Shown piece by piece: positions 34,467 through 47,020 of a DNA stretch of 64,000 nt (position 1 is its first letter; each line of letters opens with the position of its first letter). Where the stretch lies: contig JAWPHD010003265.1 in NCBI GenBank assembly GCA_037043455.1, forward strand, positions 1 through 64,000. Reading direction: 5' to 3'. A program made the translations under genes and the position numbers. The notes under the pieces are model-generated. The model was given only the letters and a program-made list of their open reading frames with translations. It searched no databases and had not been told where the DNA came from. The stretch is from Cyrtodaria siliqua. Taxonomy: Eukaryota > Mollusca > Bivalvia > Adapedonta > Hiatellidae.

Positions 34467-34655
34467 GGGTTAAGAATTTACTTTTGCTATTTGAGGATGA
34501 AATAATTAGTTAATTTGGGAAAATGATTTTGTTGCAAGTCAAACACATTTTTTTTTCTCACTTTTTCTGAACTTCATTAATTTGGAGAGGTCAAAATAAA
34601 AATAGTTTTATTAGTGATATAAAAAAATAAAATCAAAACTGTTTTTTGATATTAA

Positions 34656-35060
34656 GTATTATTAACTCAACTCAGCTCCAATTAAAGTTTGTCTAATACT
34701 CAACTCAGCTCCAATTTAAAGTTTGTCTAATACTCAACTCAGCTCCAATTAAAGTTTGACTAATACTCAACTCAGCTTCAATTAAAGTTTGTCTAATACT
34801 CAACTCAGCTCCAATTAAAGTTTGTCTAATACTCAACTCAGCTCCAGTTAAAGCTTGACTAATACTTAACTCAGCTCCAATTAAAGTTTGTCTAATACTC
34901 AACTCAGCTCCAATTAAAGTTTGACTAATACTCAACTCAGCTCCAATTAAAGTTTGTCTGATACTCAACTCAGCTCCAATTAAAGTTTGTCTAATACTCA
35001 ACTCAGCTCCAATTAAAGTTTGACTAATACTCAACTCAGCTCCAATTAAAGTTTGTCTAA
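34656..35060. repeat. 33-bp minisatellite, about 12 copies
   Basis: Unit ACTCAACTCAGCTCCAATTA plus AAGTTTGTCTAAT, alternating GTTTGTCT and GTTTGACT. The unit is a multiple of three, which explains the 109-codon minus-strand ORF. Confidence 0.95.
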
Positions 35061-35814
35061 TTTTATCATATCACATGTAATCATCTTGCTTGTATTTGTC
35101 ATACTTCATTTATTGATTGTGTGGCAAAATAGTATACACTATATATAAATAATGCACAAGAACATTATAATGACATATATACTTTATCAGGTCTATTTAA
35201 TAATATTTGCTAATATTTATTAAATATATCCCATAACTACAACCAACCCCAAACCACTTCTTTACCTTTATCAGTATAATATCCAAGTTAAGATTCCATT
35301 CGAAATATCACTATCAACAATTCACATTCACAATTCACGAAAATATGTTACTCCGTTCGAAACACCAAAACACTGAATATCTTCCAAAATATTTCATACA
35401 CAACTTAACTCTACATCACTGTTGACACGTTGAAACAAAATTCCTACGTTTTTCCTTAAATTCTTAAATTTCGAAACTTCTCTGTAATAACTAGTCATAC
35501 TGGTATAGATTCTAAATCCAATTAAGTCACCTTAAAACTTAAAGTTACGAATTACAAAAACACATCCGGCCGATAACAGGGAACAACACTCCCAGTAAAT
35601 ACAGGATCTTCGCTCGTCCATTGTCAAACGTACGACCCACTTGCCACATCTATACGTGTGCTACTATATATATATACAATATATCCTAGTATGAAAGAGA
35701 AATAAAATGTAGTACAGGTATAGTACGGCCCGTAGAAGTTATCACCTGTATAAACTTGTGTCACATCACTGACACGGACAGGTGTTGCGAACTATACATG
35801 GTTCACAGGTTGTC
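35061..35814. other. AT-rich non-coding stretch
   Basis: No gene or repeat recognised. Confidence 0.4.
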
Positions 35815-35990
35815 ATCTTTACAAGGTTTGCAATATTATTAAATCATGTATTTTGTAAGGTTTGCAATATTATTAAATCATTTATTTTGTAAAGTTTACA
35901 ATATTATTAAATGACGTATTTTGTAAGGTTTGAATTATTATTAAATGACGTATTTTGTAAGGTTTGCAATATTATTAATTCTATATTTTG
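35815..35990. repeat. ~35-bp tandem array, five copies
   Basis: Unit GTAAGGTTTGCAATATTATT plus AAATGACGTATTTT with variants. Confidence 0.85.
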
Positions 35991-36499
35991 CGAGCATAAC
36001 CCATACCATTGCAATTGGGAATTTTAGGTATTTTTTCATAAAATAGGGTAAAATACAGTAATTTCATAATTAAGTTTTCCCTGTTAACAGTACACCAAAA
36101 TCAACAGTCAACAGCGTAATTACACCATTGCGTTTGTGCTTCCGTGGTTTGTAGTTAAATAGTGCCTAATTAAAAACGTTTCAACCATGCCTTACTAGTG
36201 ATACAAAATGCACAATTTTGATTGCTTCTTGTTGTTATCACCTATAATTCATCCGAATGATGTATTGGGAACATTTATTAGTGTTTGTTGGAGATTTGAC
36301 ATAGACAGTAAAGCGAAAGTAGAAGGGGATAAATCTATTTGTGACGTGTCAAAATAGAACATGTCATTCAATAGATTGGCCTTTCCTTACATGATAATGA
36401 CCCCCTGTTTTCATTGCATCTTCATATTGGCAGACGCTCGATCATCAGCTTGATATGTTTTAAAGTTTTCTAAGGAGAAAAATGCGCATTTTTTGTCTC

Positions 36500-37470
36500 T
36501 TGACATACATTCGTCCTATACGAAACAAAGAAGGACAAGAGGCCCAAGAGGGCCTGTGGATGCTCTACTGGCTAATATGGCTCTTATAACATCAATGAAG
36601 CGAGTTAATATCATCTTAAAGAGGCAGAATATAGCATTTTTAACTAAATCAAGAGCCATAACTCCGCCGTTACTGGTCCGATCTGGCTGGTTTTTGAACT
36701 TGACCAGTAGAGATAATAATTATTTTTTTAAAAAAAAAAAACTTTACCGAGCTGTTATTGACATTAACAATCTGGTAAAGTTTGGTAAAGATCGAACGGA
36801 AAAAAAAATGGCGTCTAGAGTGTACACAAGGTTTTTCAAGTATTTGACCTAGTGACCTAGTTTTTGACTCCGTGGGACCCATTTTCGAACTTGACCAAAA
36901 TATAATTAAGACAACATTTCGACAAAGTTTCATCAAGATAGGGTCAGAAATATGGCCTCTAGAGTGTACACAAGGTTTTTCAAGTATTTGACTTAGTGAC
37001 CTAGTTTTTGACCCTGTGTGACCCATTTTCGAACTTTAGCAAGCTATAATTGAGACAAATATTCTGACAAAATTGCATCAAGATCGGGTCAAAAATATGG
37101 CCTCTAGAGTGTACACACGGTTTTTCCAAAGTTTGACCTAGTGACCTAGTTTTTAACACCATGTGACCCATTTTTGAACTTGACCAAGATATATTTAAGA
37201 CAAACATTTTGACAAAGTTTCATAAAGATTGGGTAACAAATATGTCCTCTAGAGTGTACACAAGTTTTTTCAAGTATTTGACCTAGTGACCTAGTTTTTG
37301 ATGCCACATGACCCATTTTTGAACTTGACTGAGATTTCATTGAGACAAAAAATCTGACAAAGTTTCATGATGATTGCATCAGAAATGTGGCCTCTAGAGT
37401 GTACACAAGAAAAGTTAACGGATGACGGATGACGGACAGACGGACGACGGAAGACGGACAACACACCATT
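36500..37470. repeat. dispersed element with ~148-bp internal tandem repeats and a GACGGA tail
   Basis: It opens with GAGGGCCTGTGGATGCTCTA, continues with about five diverged units containing CCTCTAGAGTGTACACAAGG and GTGACCTAGTTTTTGA, and ends with GATGACGGACAGACGGACGA. The opening words recur at 46.55 kb. ORFs across it are frame accidents. Confidence 0.7.
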
Positions 37471-37969
37471 CCTAAAAATCAATGGTGCAATGACACCTAC
37501 AGAGGCATTTAAGCATGTTTCATACTCCATATGTGTCGCACTTACACTACTTTTCAGAGGATTTTTTTCTTCTTCTTTCATCTGGGAATATTTATCTCAA
37601 AATTGGGGGAAAAAGATATGTTTGGCATTGGAAATATGACCCAAAAACGGATACAGAAACAGTAAAAAGACCACTGTGTATCCACGTTGTCATTTTCAGG
37701 TTTGCATTATCACTAAAGCAGCTATCCCACCAACAACAGCCAGCTTTCACAACATATGTACACCGTTTCTAAACCTACTAACGATGCCCCAAAACCCCAA
37801 AATTGGAGCTTAGAATTCTTTATGCGCATATTCAATCAAGGATGTTTTAAGAACCAGTAAATAAACCTTCACTTTTAATTGGCACATATACATTATAAGA
37901 CCTGAACACCTGGATAAAGATTTGATAAACGATTTTGTAGTGTTATTTTGAGGTTAGTTTCTCTAATCC
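37471..37969. other. non-genic stretch
   Basis: No gene or clear repeat beyond the tail of the preceding element. Confidence 0.35.
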
Positions 37970-38145
37970 TTAACCCGCAAAACGCGACTATAATAGCCTT
38001 TGTGTCCATTGTAAACCAAGATCAGCCTAGGGTTTACAATGTCTGGCTGCTCATCAGTCATTTCTCCAAAACACCCCTTTGTAACATAAATGGAATTACC
38101 TAAATTTAAAGAAAGGTCAGTCCATTATACATTCTTAGCGGGCTA
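37970..38145 (+). mobile_element. MITE family B, copy 4
   Basis: TTAACCCGCAAAACGCGACT at the left and TTCTTAGCGGGCTAAG at the right, with the family core. Confidence 0.75.
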
Positions 38146-38344
38146 AGGCTTCATCATGTATTTTGGAAATTCACCAAACTGCAGAATTTACTTCTTTTTT
38201 TCTCCTTTTTGTAAAATAAATTACACAAGCTGTCATTTTACCTATATAATAATTTTTTTGTTGATAATCACGCCTGACATTGGGTAATTTTTCTTTGGTG
38301 GGAGATTTGTTTCTGAAACATTATGATCCAATTGTGACGATATT

Positions 38345-38660
38345 TTAAAGAGACACACAGCAATCTTGATTTTGTAAAAACTCGGGGCGTCCAGTTAGTT
38401 TTTCTATAATACTTGTTCAATCGATAATATTAAATATAAGAATAGTATAAAGTAAATTGTCTTTGCATATTACTGTTTGTTGTATTGCACCAATAATACA
38501 TTCAAACATGGCAGATTTACACAAACAAATGGAACAAAACTTGATTTAATGATATGCAAGCAGGTTTAGTCAAAATGATACTCGATTAATATATGGAGAT
38601 GTTAATCTTAACACTTGATAAAAACTTGGAGATTAACCTAGAGATACAGTGCTTCTTTTC
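38345..38660 (+). mobile_element. MITE family A, copy 8
   Basis: Left end TTAAAGAGACACACAGCAAT; full interior; the right end is degraded. Confidence 0.7.
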
Positions 38661-38675
38661 CTTTTTTTATAGCCT

Positions 38676-38989
38676 TTAAAGGGACACATGGCAATCTTGA
38701 TTTTTTAAAAACTAGCGGCGTCCCGTTAGTTTTTCTACAAAAATTGCATGTGTTCAATTGTTAATGTTAATTATAAGAATTGTACTAAGCCATTTGTTTT
38801 TGCATATTATTAATTTTTGATATTATTGCACCAATAATATATCAAGACTTATAGTATAGTAAGACGAGATAGAGAATACTTAAAATTTGATTTATTTAAA
38901 TGAGACCAAGGTAAAAGTAAAAATGGTACTGGATATATAAACAAGACACCCATTTCAAATACTTCAAGATTGCCATGTGTCCCTTTAAT
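38676..38989 (+). mobile_element. MITE family A, copy 9, intact reference copy
   Basis: TTAAAGGGACACATGGCAAT to TTGCCATGTGTCCCTTTAA, 314 bp with both ends and TTAA flanks. It is the best model of the family. It lies 15 bp from copy 8 in the same orientation. Confidence 0.85.
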
Positions 38990-39139
38990 TAGTCGGTCAT
39001 ATTCCCAATGCCAAAACAAATACATTTTTCCAAATTTTGAGAAAAAAACTTCCAGTTAACAGAAGGAAACAAGAAAATCAGTAGAACCGATGGATGCTCC
39101 CCGAAATGTATCCTCAACTTATGATATGGTCTTGTATCA

Positions 39140-39590
39140 CCCAGCAGTTTTCAATTTGCAGTTCCATTAGTAGTTTATGCTCCAGATAAAAAATCTAAAT
39201 ATAAAATTACAAAGGGCTATAACTCTAAGTTGAATGATGACAGAGTTACGGTTCTTGCACTCTGTACTTCCTCTCATTGCCCTCTATCATTGTGTGAAGT
39301 TTCATTGCAGTCCCATCAGTAGTTTTTAAGACATGCACCGGACAAAAAGTCTAAGTATAAAATTACAAAGGGCAATAACTCTAATCTGAATAAGACAGTG
39401 TTAAGGTTCTTGCACTATGCACTTCCTCTCATTGCCCTCTATCATTGTGTGAAGTTTCAGTGCAGTCCCATCAATAGTTTTGAAGATATGCTCCAGACAA
39501 GAAAGTGTGACGGACCACACAGACACACGGACAATGTGGCAACTATATGCTCGCCCTTTAGGAAGCATAAAAAAAAGATATGTGACAAGT
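39140..39590. repeat. ~150-bp direct repeat, about 2.5 copies, with GACGGA-type end
   Basis: Units share ACTTCCTCTCATTGCCCTCT, ATCATTGTGTGAAGTTTCA and GGCAATAACTCTAA; the end has GTGACGGACCACACAGACA. Confidence 0.7.
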
Positions 39591-40200
39591 GACAAGTATT
39601 GAGTACGGGACCTTGGTGTACCTAGTATTATGGGTAGAATTATGGAATGAATGTTTTACTATTTTTTCCTAATTAAAGAAAATCCTGCTAAAATTTCCAA
39701 TTGTGACTATGAGATTGGTTATGTTCCCAAAATACAGTAAAAAGACGCCGAGATATATATTGAACAAAAAAAGTTTAGCACAACTTTTTAGGGTCATAGA
39801 TTAAACATATGAACATTGATATAAATTGTTTGAAGATATTAAAAATGCTAGGTAAGGACGTGATCTTTGAACAAACTTAATGTTTGTCATCGACAAGAAT
39901 GGCCCATTCTGTCATTGTTTAAAAAAACGCTGAAATGAGTTCACAAACGATTGTTATTCTCAACAAAAACATTCCAAATTTCGTAATTTCAAAATTACCT
40001 TCCTTTTCAATTAAATGAGAACAATTTTCGATAGCCAATAAAAGTATGATCCCATCACAAGTGCTTTCATTTTATCACCGACTTCGTTTACAAATGACTT
40101 TGTTATTGTTTATCATGTCTACGTCATTTTATCATTGACCACGAACATACAGGGCTTCGTATCTCGTCTATGGAATTGACATGCATTTTATGTGCTAAAT
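39591..40200. other. AT-rich non-coding stretch
   Basis: No gene or repeat recognised. Confidence 0.4.
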
Positions 40201-40207
40201 TTATTTT

Positions 40208-43165
40208 GCTCAGTATATGTGGTTCACACTTACCTGTGTCAAACTAAGACACAATGGACATACTCCAAGTATCATCCAGGACAGCCATGTGTGCAGGGTC
40301 CATATCAGTATATGTGGTTCACACTTACCTGTGTCAAACTAAGACACAATGGACATACTCCAAGTATCATCCAGGACAGCCATGTGTGCAGGGTCCACAT
40401 CAGTATATGTGGTTCACACTTACCTGTGTCAAACTAAGACAGAAACACAATGGACATACTCCAAGTATCATCCAGGACAGCCATGTGTGCAGGGTCCACA
40501 TCAGTATATGTGGTTCACACTTACCTGTGTCAAACTAAGACAGTAACACCATGGACATACTCCAAGTATCATCCAGGACAGCCATGTGTGCAGGGTCCAC
40601 ATCAGTATATGTGGTTCACACTTACCTGTGTCAAACTAAGACAGTAACACCATGGACATACTCCAAGTATCATCCAGGACAGCCATGTGTGCAGGGTCCA
40701 CATCAGTATATGTGGTTCACACTTACCTGTGTCAAACTAAGACAGAAACACAATGGACATACTCCAAGTATCATCCAGGACAGCCGTGTGTGCAGGGTCC
40801 AGGACAGCCATGTGTGCAGGGTCCACATCAGTATATGTGGTTCACACTTACCTGTGTCAAACTAAGACAGAAACACAATGGACATACTCCAAGTATCATC
40901 CAGGACAGCCGTGTGTGCAGGGTCCAGGACAGCCATGTGTGCAGGGTCCACATCAGTATATGTGGTTCACACTTACCTGTGTCAAACTAAGACAGTAACA
41001 CCATGGACATACTCCAAGTATCATCCAGGACAGCCATGTGTGCAGGGTCCACATCAGTATATGTGGTTCACACTTACCTGTGTCAAACTAAGACAGAAAC
41101 ACAATGGACATACTCCAAGTATCATCCAGGACAGCCGTGTGTGCAGGGTCCAGGACAGCCATGTGTGCAGGGTCCACATCAGTATATGTGGTTCACACTT
41201 ACCTGTGTCAAACTAAGACAGTAACACCATGGACATACTCCAAGTATCATCCAGGACAGCCATGTGTGCAGGGTCCACATCAGTATATGTGGTTCACACT
41301 TACCTGTGTCAAACTAAGACAGAAACACAATGGACATACTCCAAGTATCATCCAGGACAGCCGTGTGTGCAGGGTCCAGGACAGCCATGTGTGCAGGGTC
41401 CACATCAGTATATGTGGTTCACACTTACCTGTGTCAAACTAAGACAGTAACACCATGGACATACTCCAAGTATCATCCAGGACAGCCATGTGTGCAGGGT
41501 CCACATCAGTATATGTGGTTCACACTTACCTGTGTCAAACTAAGACAGTAACACCATGGACATACTCCAAGTATCATCCAGGACAGCCATGTGTGCAGGG
41601 TCCACATCAGTATATGTGGTTCACACTTACCTGTGTCAAACTAAGACAGTAACACCATGGACATACTCCAAGTATCATCCAGGACAGCCATGTGTGCAGG
41701 GTCCAGGACAGCCATGTGTGCAGGGTCCATATCAGTATATGTGGTTCACACTTACCTGTGTCAAACTAAGACACAATGGACATACTCCAAGTATCATCCA
41801 GGACAGCCATGTGTGCAGGGTCCACATCAGTATATGTGGTTCACACTTACCTGTGTCAAACTAAGACAGAAACACAATGGACATACTCCAAGTATCATCC
41901 AGGACAGCCATGTGTGCAGGGTCCACATCAGTATATGTGGTTCACACTTACCTGTGTCAAACTAAGACAGTAACACCATGGACATACTCCAAGTATCATC
42001 CAGGACAGCCATGTGTGCAGGGTCCACATCAGTATATGTGGTTCACACTTACCTGTGTCAAACTAAGACAGTAACACCATGGACATACTCCAAGTATCAT
42101 CCAGGACAGCCATGTGTGCAGGGTCCACATCAGTATATGTGGTTCACACTTACCTGTGTCAAACTAAGACAGAAACACAATGGACATACTCCAAGTATCA
42201 TCCAGGACAGCCGTGTGTGCAGGGTCCAGGACAGCCATGTGTGCAGGGTCCACATCAGTATATGTGGTTCACACTTACCTGTGTCAAACTAAGACAGAAA
42301 CACAATGGACATACTCCAAGTATCATCCAGGACAGCCGTGTGTGCAGGGTCCAGGACAGCCATGTGTGCAGGGTCCACATCAGTATATGTGGTTCACACT
42401 TACCTGTGTCAAACTAAGACAGTAACACCATGGACATACTCCAAGTATCATCCAGGACAGCCATGTGTGCAGGGTCCACATCAGTATATGTGGTTCACAC
42501 TTACCTGTGTCAAACTAAGACAGAAACACAATGGACATACTCCAAGTATCATCCAGGACAGCCGTGTGTGCAGGGTCCAGGACAGCCATGTGTGCAGGGT
42601 CCACATCAGTATATGTGGTTCACACTTACCTGTGTCAAACTAAGACAGTAACACCATGGACATACTCCAAGTATCATCCAGGACAGCCATGTGTGCAGGG
42701 TCCACATCAGTATATGTGGTTCACACTTACCTGTGTCAAACTAAGACAGAAACACAATGGACATACTCCAAGTATCATCCAGGACAGCCGTGTGTGCAGG
42801 GTCCAGGACAGCCATGTGTGCAGGGTCCACATCAGTATATGTGGTTCACACTTACCTGTGTCAAACTAAGACAGTAACACCATGGACATACTCCAAGTAT
42901 CATCCAGACAGCCATGTGTGCAGGGTCCACATCAGTATATGTGGTTCACACTTACCTGTGTCAAACTAAGACAGTAACACCATGGACATACTCCAAGTAT
43001 CATCCAGGACAGCCATGTGTGCAGGGTCCACATCAGTATATGTGGTTCACACTTACCTGTGTCAAACTAAGACAGTAACACCATGGACATACTCCAAGTA
43101 TCATCCAGGACAGCCATGTGTGCAGGGTCCAGGACAGCCATGTGTGCAGGGTACACATTCACAAG
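40208..43165. repeat. 101/125-bp satellite with higher-order structure
   Basis: About 28 monomers. The basic unit is 101 bp (GTATATGTGGTTCACACTTA, CCTGTGTCAAACTAAGACAG, ACCATGGACATACTCCAAG); long units of 125 bp carry an extra 24 bp (GTCCAGGACAGCCATGTGTG), and a short 95-bp form lacks the GTAAC/GAAAC link. The order of monomer lengths and link types from 40349 to 41775 (13 monomers, 1427 bp) is repeated from 41776 to the end. On the minus strand each monomer has CAGGTAAGTG, a consensus splice donor. ORFs are short frame accidents. Confidence 0.95.
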
Positions 43166-43197
43166 TCTGAAAGTAGAACAACCAGTCGTACTGTTAA

Positions 43198-43650
43198 CAT
43201 TTGTTTTCAATTAGGGCCAGTCTTGCAACATTATTCCATAAATCAAGGGCCATAACTCTGGTGTTTGGTGTAATCTGATCTAGCTGGTTTTCGTACTTGC
43301 CCGAGCTATAATTAATATCGAAGACCTGATTGGAAATGAATGTGCGAAATCGCTAACAAGTCTTGCAACATTATTCCATAAATCAAGGCCATAACTCTGT
43401 TGTTTGGTGTAATCTGATCTAGCTGGTTTTCGTACTTGCCCAAGCTATAATTAATATCGAAGACCTGATTGGAAATGAATGTGCGAAATCGCTAACAAGT
43501 CTTGCAACATTATTCCATAAATCAGGGCCATAACTCCTGGTGTTTGGTGTAATCTGATCTAGCTGGTTCTCGTACTTGCCCGAGCTATTATTAATATCAA
43601 AGACCTGATTGGAAATGAGTGTGCAAAATTGCTAACAAAGCAAAATATAG
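43198..43650. repeat. ~138-bp direct repeat, three copies
   Basis: Each unit has TCTTGCAACATTATTCCATA, GTTTGGTGTAATCTGATCTA and GAAGACCTGATTGGAAATGA. Copies are highly similar. Confidence 0.85.
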
Positions 43651-43816
43651 CATTTGAAATAATTGAAGGGCAATAACTCTGCTGTTTGTTGTCCGATAGT
43701 CAAATTTAAGATTTCGTCCAAGATTTTAATGATATGAATACACCGCGAAAGACTGGTCAGGATCAGATGAAAACCAAAGGACCTATACTGTTAACTAAGC
43801 CCCTGGTAGTACTAAT

Positions 43817-43870
<54 letters not shown>
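43817..43870. repeat. 54-base G homopolymer
   Basis: An unbroken run of 54 G. Its length is likely unreliable in an assembly. Just downstream, ATGAATTATGCAGTAGTTTT is duplicated (43890 and 43931). Confidence 0.9.
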
Positions 43871-43872
<2 letters not shown>

Positions 43873-44199
43873 GAGGGTTGTAATCCCTCATGAATTATGC
43901 AGTAGTTTTGTTTTTCAAAGTGTTTAAGTGATGAATTATGCAGTAGTTTTGTTTTTCAAAGTGTTAAAAGTTTATGAAAGGGACATAAATCTGCATTGGA
44001 TATTGATAAGGAAGAAAGTTGCATGACCATGGTCAATATTTTGCCAAGTTATGAGCCAGGTAAGGTTGCAGGTGAAAGTTTTATGAAAAGGGGCATGATT
44101 CTGCCAAAATGAAAGTCAGAGTTATTCAACATGGGTAACGACATTTCTTTGGTTAAGATGAAGAGATGTGTGTGAAGTTTCATGAACATTAAAGGTCAC

Positions 44200-45175
44200 T
44201 ATGTATGAGAAAGGGCCGAAATATTCAGCTATGTATGAGAAAGGGCAGAAATATTCAGCTATGTATGAAAAAGGATAGAAATATTCAGGTATGTATCAGA
44301 AGGGGCAGAAATATTCAGCTATGTATAAAAAAGGGTAGAAATATTCAGCTATGTATGAGAAAGGGCAGAAATATTCAGCTATGCATGAGAAAGGGCAGAA
44401 ATATTCAGCTATGTATGAAAAAGGATAGAAATATTCAGGTATGTATCAGAAGGGGCAGAAATATTCAGCTATGTATGAAAAAGGGTAGAAATATTCAGCT
44501 ATGTATGAGAAAGGGCAGAAATATTCAGCTATATTTGAAAAAAGGCAGAAATATTCAGATATATATGAATGTATGAAAAAGGGTAGACATATTCATCTAT
44601 GTATGAGAAAGGGCAGAAATATTCAACTATATATGAAAAAGGGTAGAAATATCCAGCTATGTATGAGAAAGGATAGAAATATTCAGCTATGTATGGAAAA
44701 GGGCAGAAATATTCAGCTATGTATGAGAAAGGGCAGAAATATTCAACTATGTATGAGAGAGGGCAGAAATATTCAGCTATGTATGGAACAGGGCAGAAAT
44801 ATTCAGCTATGTATGAGAAAGGGTAGAAATATTCAGCTATGTATGGAACAGGGCAGAAATATTCAGCTATGTATGGAACAGGGCAGAAGTATTCAGCTAT
44901 GAATGGAACAGGGCAGAAGTATTCAGCTATGTATGGAACAGGGCAGAAGTATTCAGCTATGTATGGAACAGGGCAGAAATATTCAGCTATGTATGGAACA
45001 GGGAAGACATAATCAGCTATGTATGGATCAGGGCAGAAATAATCAGCTATGTATGGAACAGGGCAGAAGTATTCAGCTATGTATGGAACAGGGCAGAAGT
45101 ATTCAGCTATGTATGGAACAGGGCAGAAGTATTCAGCTATGTATGGAACAGGGCAGAAGTATTCAGCCATGTATG
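44200..45175. repeat. 30-bp minisatellite, about 32 copies
   Basis: Unit ATGTATGAGAAAGGGCAGAA plus ATATTCAGCT. The left part shows a five-unit (150-bp) block repeat; the right part shifts to ATGTATGGAACAGGG units. The in-frame length creates ORFs on both strands (up to 213 codons) with no independent coding evidence. Confidence 0.95.
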
Positions 45176-45918
45176 AGAGTTTTCATTACAGGGTATATCA
45201 TTAATCATAATCATAATTATCCCAGTATATTTACATTAAGTATTTGAATTATTTATGTCCTTTCAAAGAGGAGAAATCCTTAAATAAATAAACATTCTAT
45301 ATAATCTTGGTTATATAGAGTGGAATTAAGCCTTTGAATGTCACTGACCACCAGGCAGGGGCAGGGGCGGATCTAGGGCGAAGAAAGGTGCGCCCCCACT
45401 AAAATCTGAAAAGTTATGAAAATTCATCATTATGTAAAAAGCTTCTCCTTTTTGTGGGGTGTTGGGGTGGGATTTTGGGGAGGAAAAGGGTTCTTGTGTT
45501 TTTTTTGTGTTTTTTTTAAAGATGCATGCCCATCACTGCCCCCGACCCCATCCCACACACTTAAAACTGAAAATGTATATAACTGCATGTGAAAAAGTAG
45601 CGGTCCCTTTATCTCAAATCCTGTATCTGCCCCTGAAGGGAAACGCTTGCCGATTTGTTGTTTTGCAAAAGCAATTAAAATTCGCAGATAATGAATGCAC
45701 TATGCTGCGTTGCTTTACATTAAATGGCATTGTTCTGTGGGTGGGTGGATGGGTGGGTGTGTCTGCACCAAGAAGCATTTCAAAGCAATGTTAAAGCTGT
45801 ATTTTATATACAAGTATTTTTATATAACTCTCCGTGAGACCACCCTAGGAATGGCAGTAAGGTCATATCTTGTGTTAATGAAGATATTTTATTGAAAGAC
45901 AAGTATTTGTTAGAACTT
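45176..45918. other. non-genic stretch with a dispersed repeat fragment
   Basis: About 45362-45430 (GGGGCGGATCTAGGG, AAAATCTGAAAAGTTATGAA) matches 29.13 kb. No gene. Confidence 0.4.
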
Positions 45919-46540
45919 TTAAAGGGACACATGGCAATCTTGAAGTCTTTATCAAGCATTAAAATTAGCCTCACTTTACTAATCCAGCATTATTCTGACT
46001 TTAAATCTGCTTACAGATATTTAAATAGAATTTTAGGAACTTTTCTTCATTATTCTACCATGGGTCGGAATATATTATTGGTGAAATGTAATCAACAGTT
46101 AGATATATTATTGGTGAAATGTAATCAACAGTTAGATATATTATTGGTGAAATGTAATCAACAGTTAGATATATTATTGGTGAAATGTAATCAACAGTTA
46201 GATATATTATTGGTGAAATGTAATCAACAGTTAGATATATTATTGGTGAAATGTAATCAACAGTTAGATATATTATTGGTGAAATGTAATCAACAGTTAG
46301 ATATATTATTGGTGAAATGTAATCAACAGTTAGATATATTATTGGTGAAATGTAATCAACAGTTAGATATATTATTGGTGAAATGTAATCAACAGTTAGA
46401 TATATTATTGGTGAAATGTAATCAACAGTTAGATATATTATTGGTGAAATGTAATCAACAGTTAGCAAAATGCACAAATAATTTGCTTTATACTATAATT
46501 CTTATAATTATTATTAATGATTGAACAAATGGAAATAATG
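45919..46540 (-). mobile_element. MITE family A, copy 10, with internal 33-bp expansion
   Basis: Starts TTAAAGGGACACATGGCAAT in reverse orientation (interior order is the inverse of copy 9) and continues after the array with AAATAATTTGCTTTATACTA and TTAATGATTGAACAAATGG. The far end is missing. Confidence 0.8.
46070..46465. repeat. 33-bp array, twelve copies, derived from MITE A interior
   Basis: Unit ATATATTATTGGTGAAATGT plus AATCAACAGTTAG, essentially invariant. The unit is the family A segment ATTATTGGTGCAATATAATC-AACAGTTA, present once in normal copies. Confidence 0.95.
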
Positions 46541-47020
46541 TAGAACAAGAGGCCCGAGGCCTGTGGATGCTCTACTTGCTAAAAACGGCTCTTCTATCAA
46601 GGGTTGTCATCAGAAAATTCCCATCAGTGCAAAAAACAACAACAAAACAACAACACCCACAACAGAAACTTACACCCTTGACCCATGCTAACAATTTAAA
46701 CAGGAGGTCCTAGTTCTAATTTGGTCTGGTTATTTATGGACTCGAGGCCAACAATTGTTTAAATATAGGTTTTGAGCGCCTGTAGAGGGTCTGTTGATCT
46801 ACTGAAAGACTAGTATTTGTTAGCATGTGCCCTCTGCATCGACACATGTCACATTTCCCCCAATAGTAACCCTCCCCTAATACAAAGCGGATACTTTAAA
46901 GCGGTTCTTGCCAGATTGAACAAACATAAAATAATAATAAGAAGAGCGCCCCCTTAGCATTTCGCGTATTAGAGGAAATATGGTACGGTTTATTTTTATA
47001 TTCCAACTAATTAGGGGGAA
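46541..47020. other. fragments of dispersed repeats
   Basis: 46545-46600 matches the opening of the element at 36.53 kb (GGCCTGTGGATGCTCTACT). 46855-47000 has the CCCCAATAGTAACCCTCCCC and GCGCCCCCTTAGC words of the G-rich dispersed repeat. No gene. Confidence 0.4.

Noticed and set aside
36493..37581. Overlapping ORFs with repeated SRGHI and KTRSLGQILEKPCVHSR words
   Set aside because: They are frames of the diverged ~148-bp repeat; similar words in every unit reflect the DNA repeat, not a protein family.
40192..43170. Many overlapping ORFs starting MDILQVSSRT
   Set aside because: The 101-bp unit is not a multiple of three and each ORF ends within one or two monomers; they are satellite readings.
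44529..45170. 213-codon minus-strand ORF with repeated AEYFCPVPYI-type units
   Set aside because: It is a reading of the 30-bp array; the unit is a multiple of three and both strands are open, so the ORF needs no coding function.
45892..46524. 210-codon ORF over the 33-bp array
   Set aside because: It is a MITE-derived tandem repeat open in both directions.
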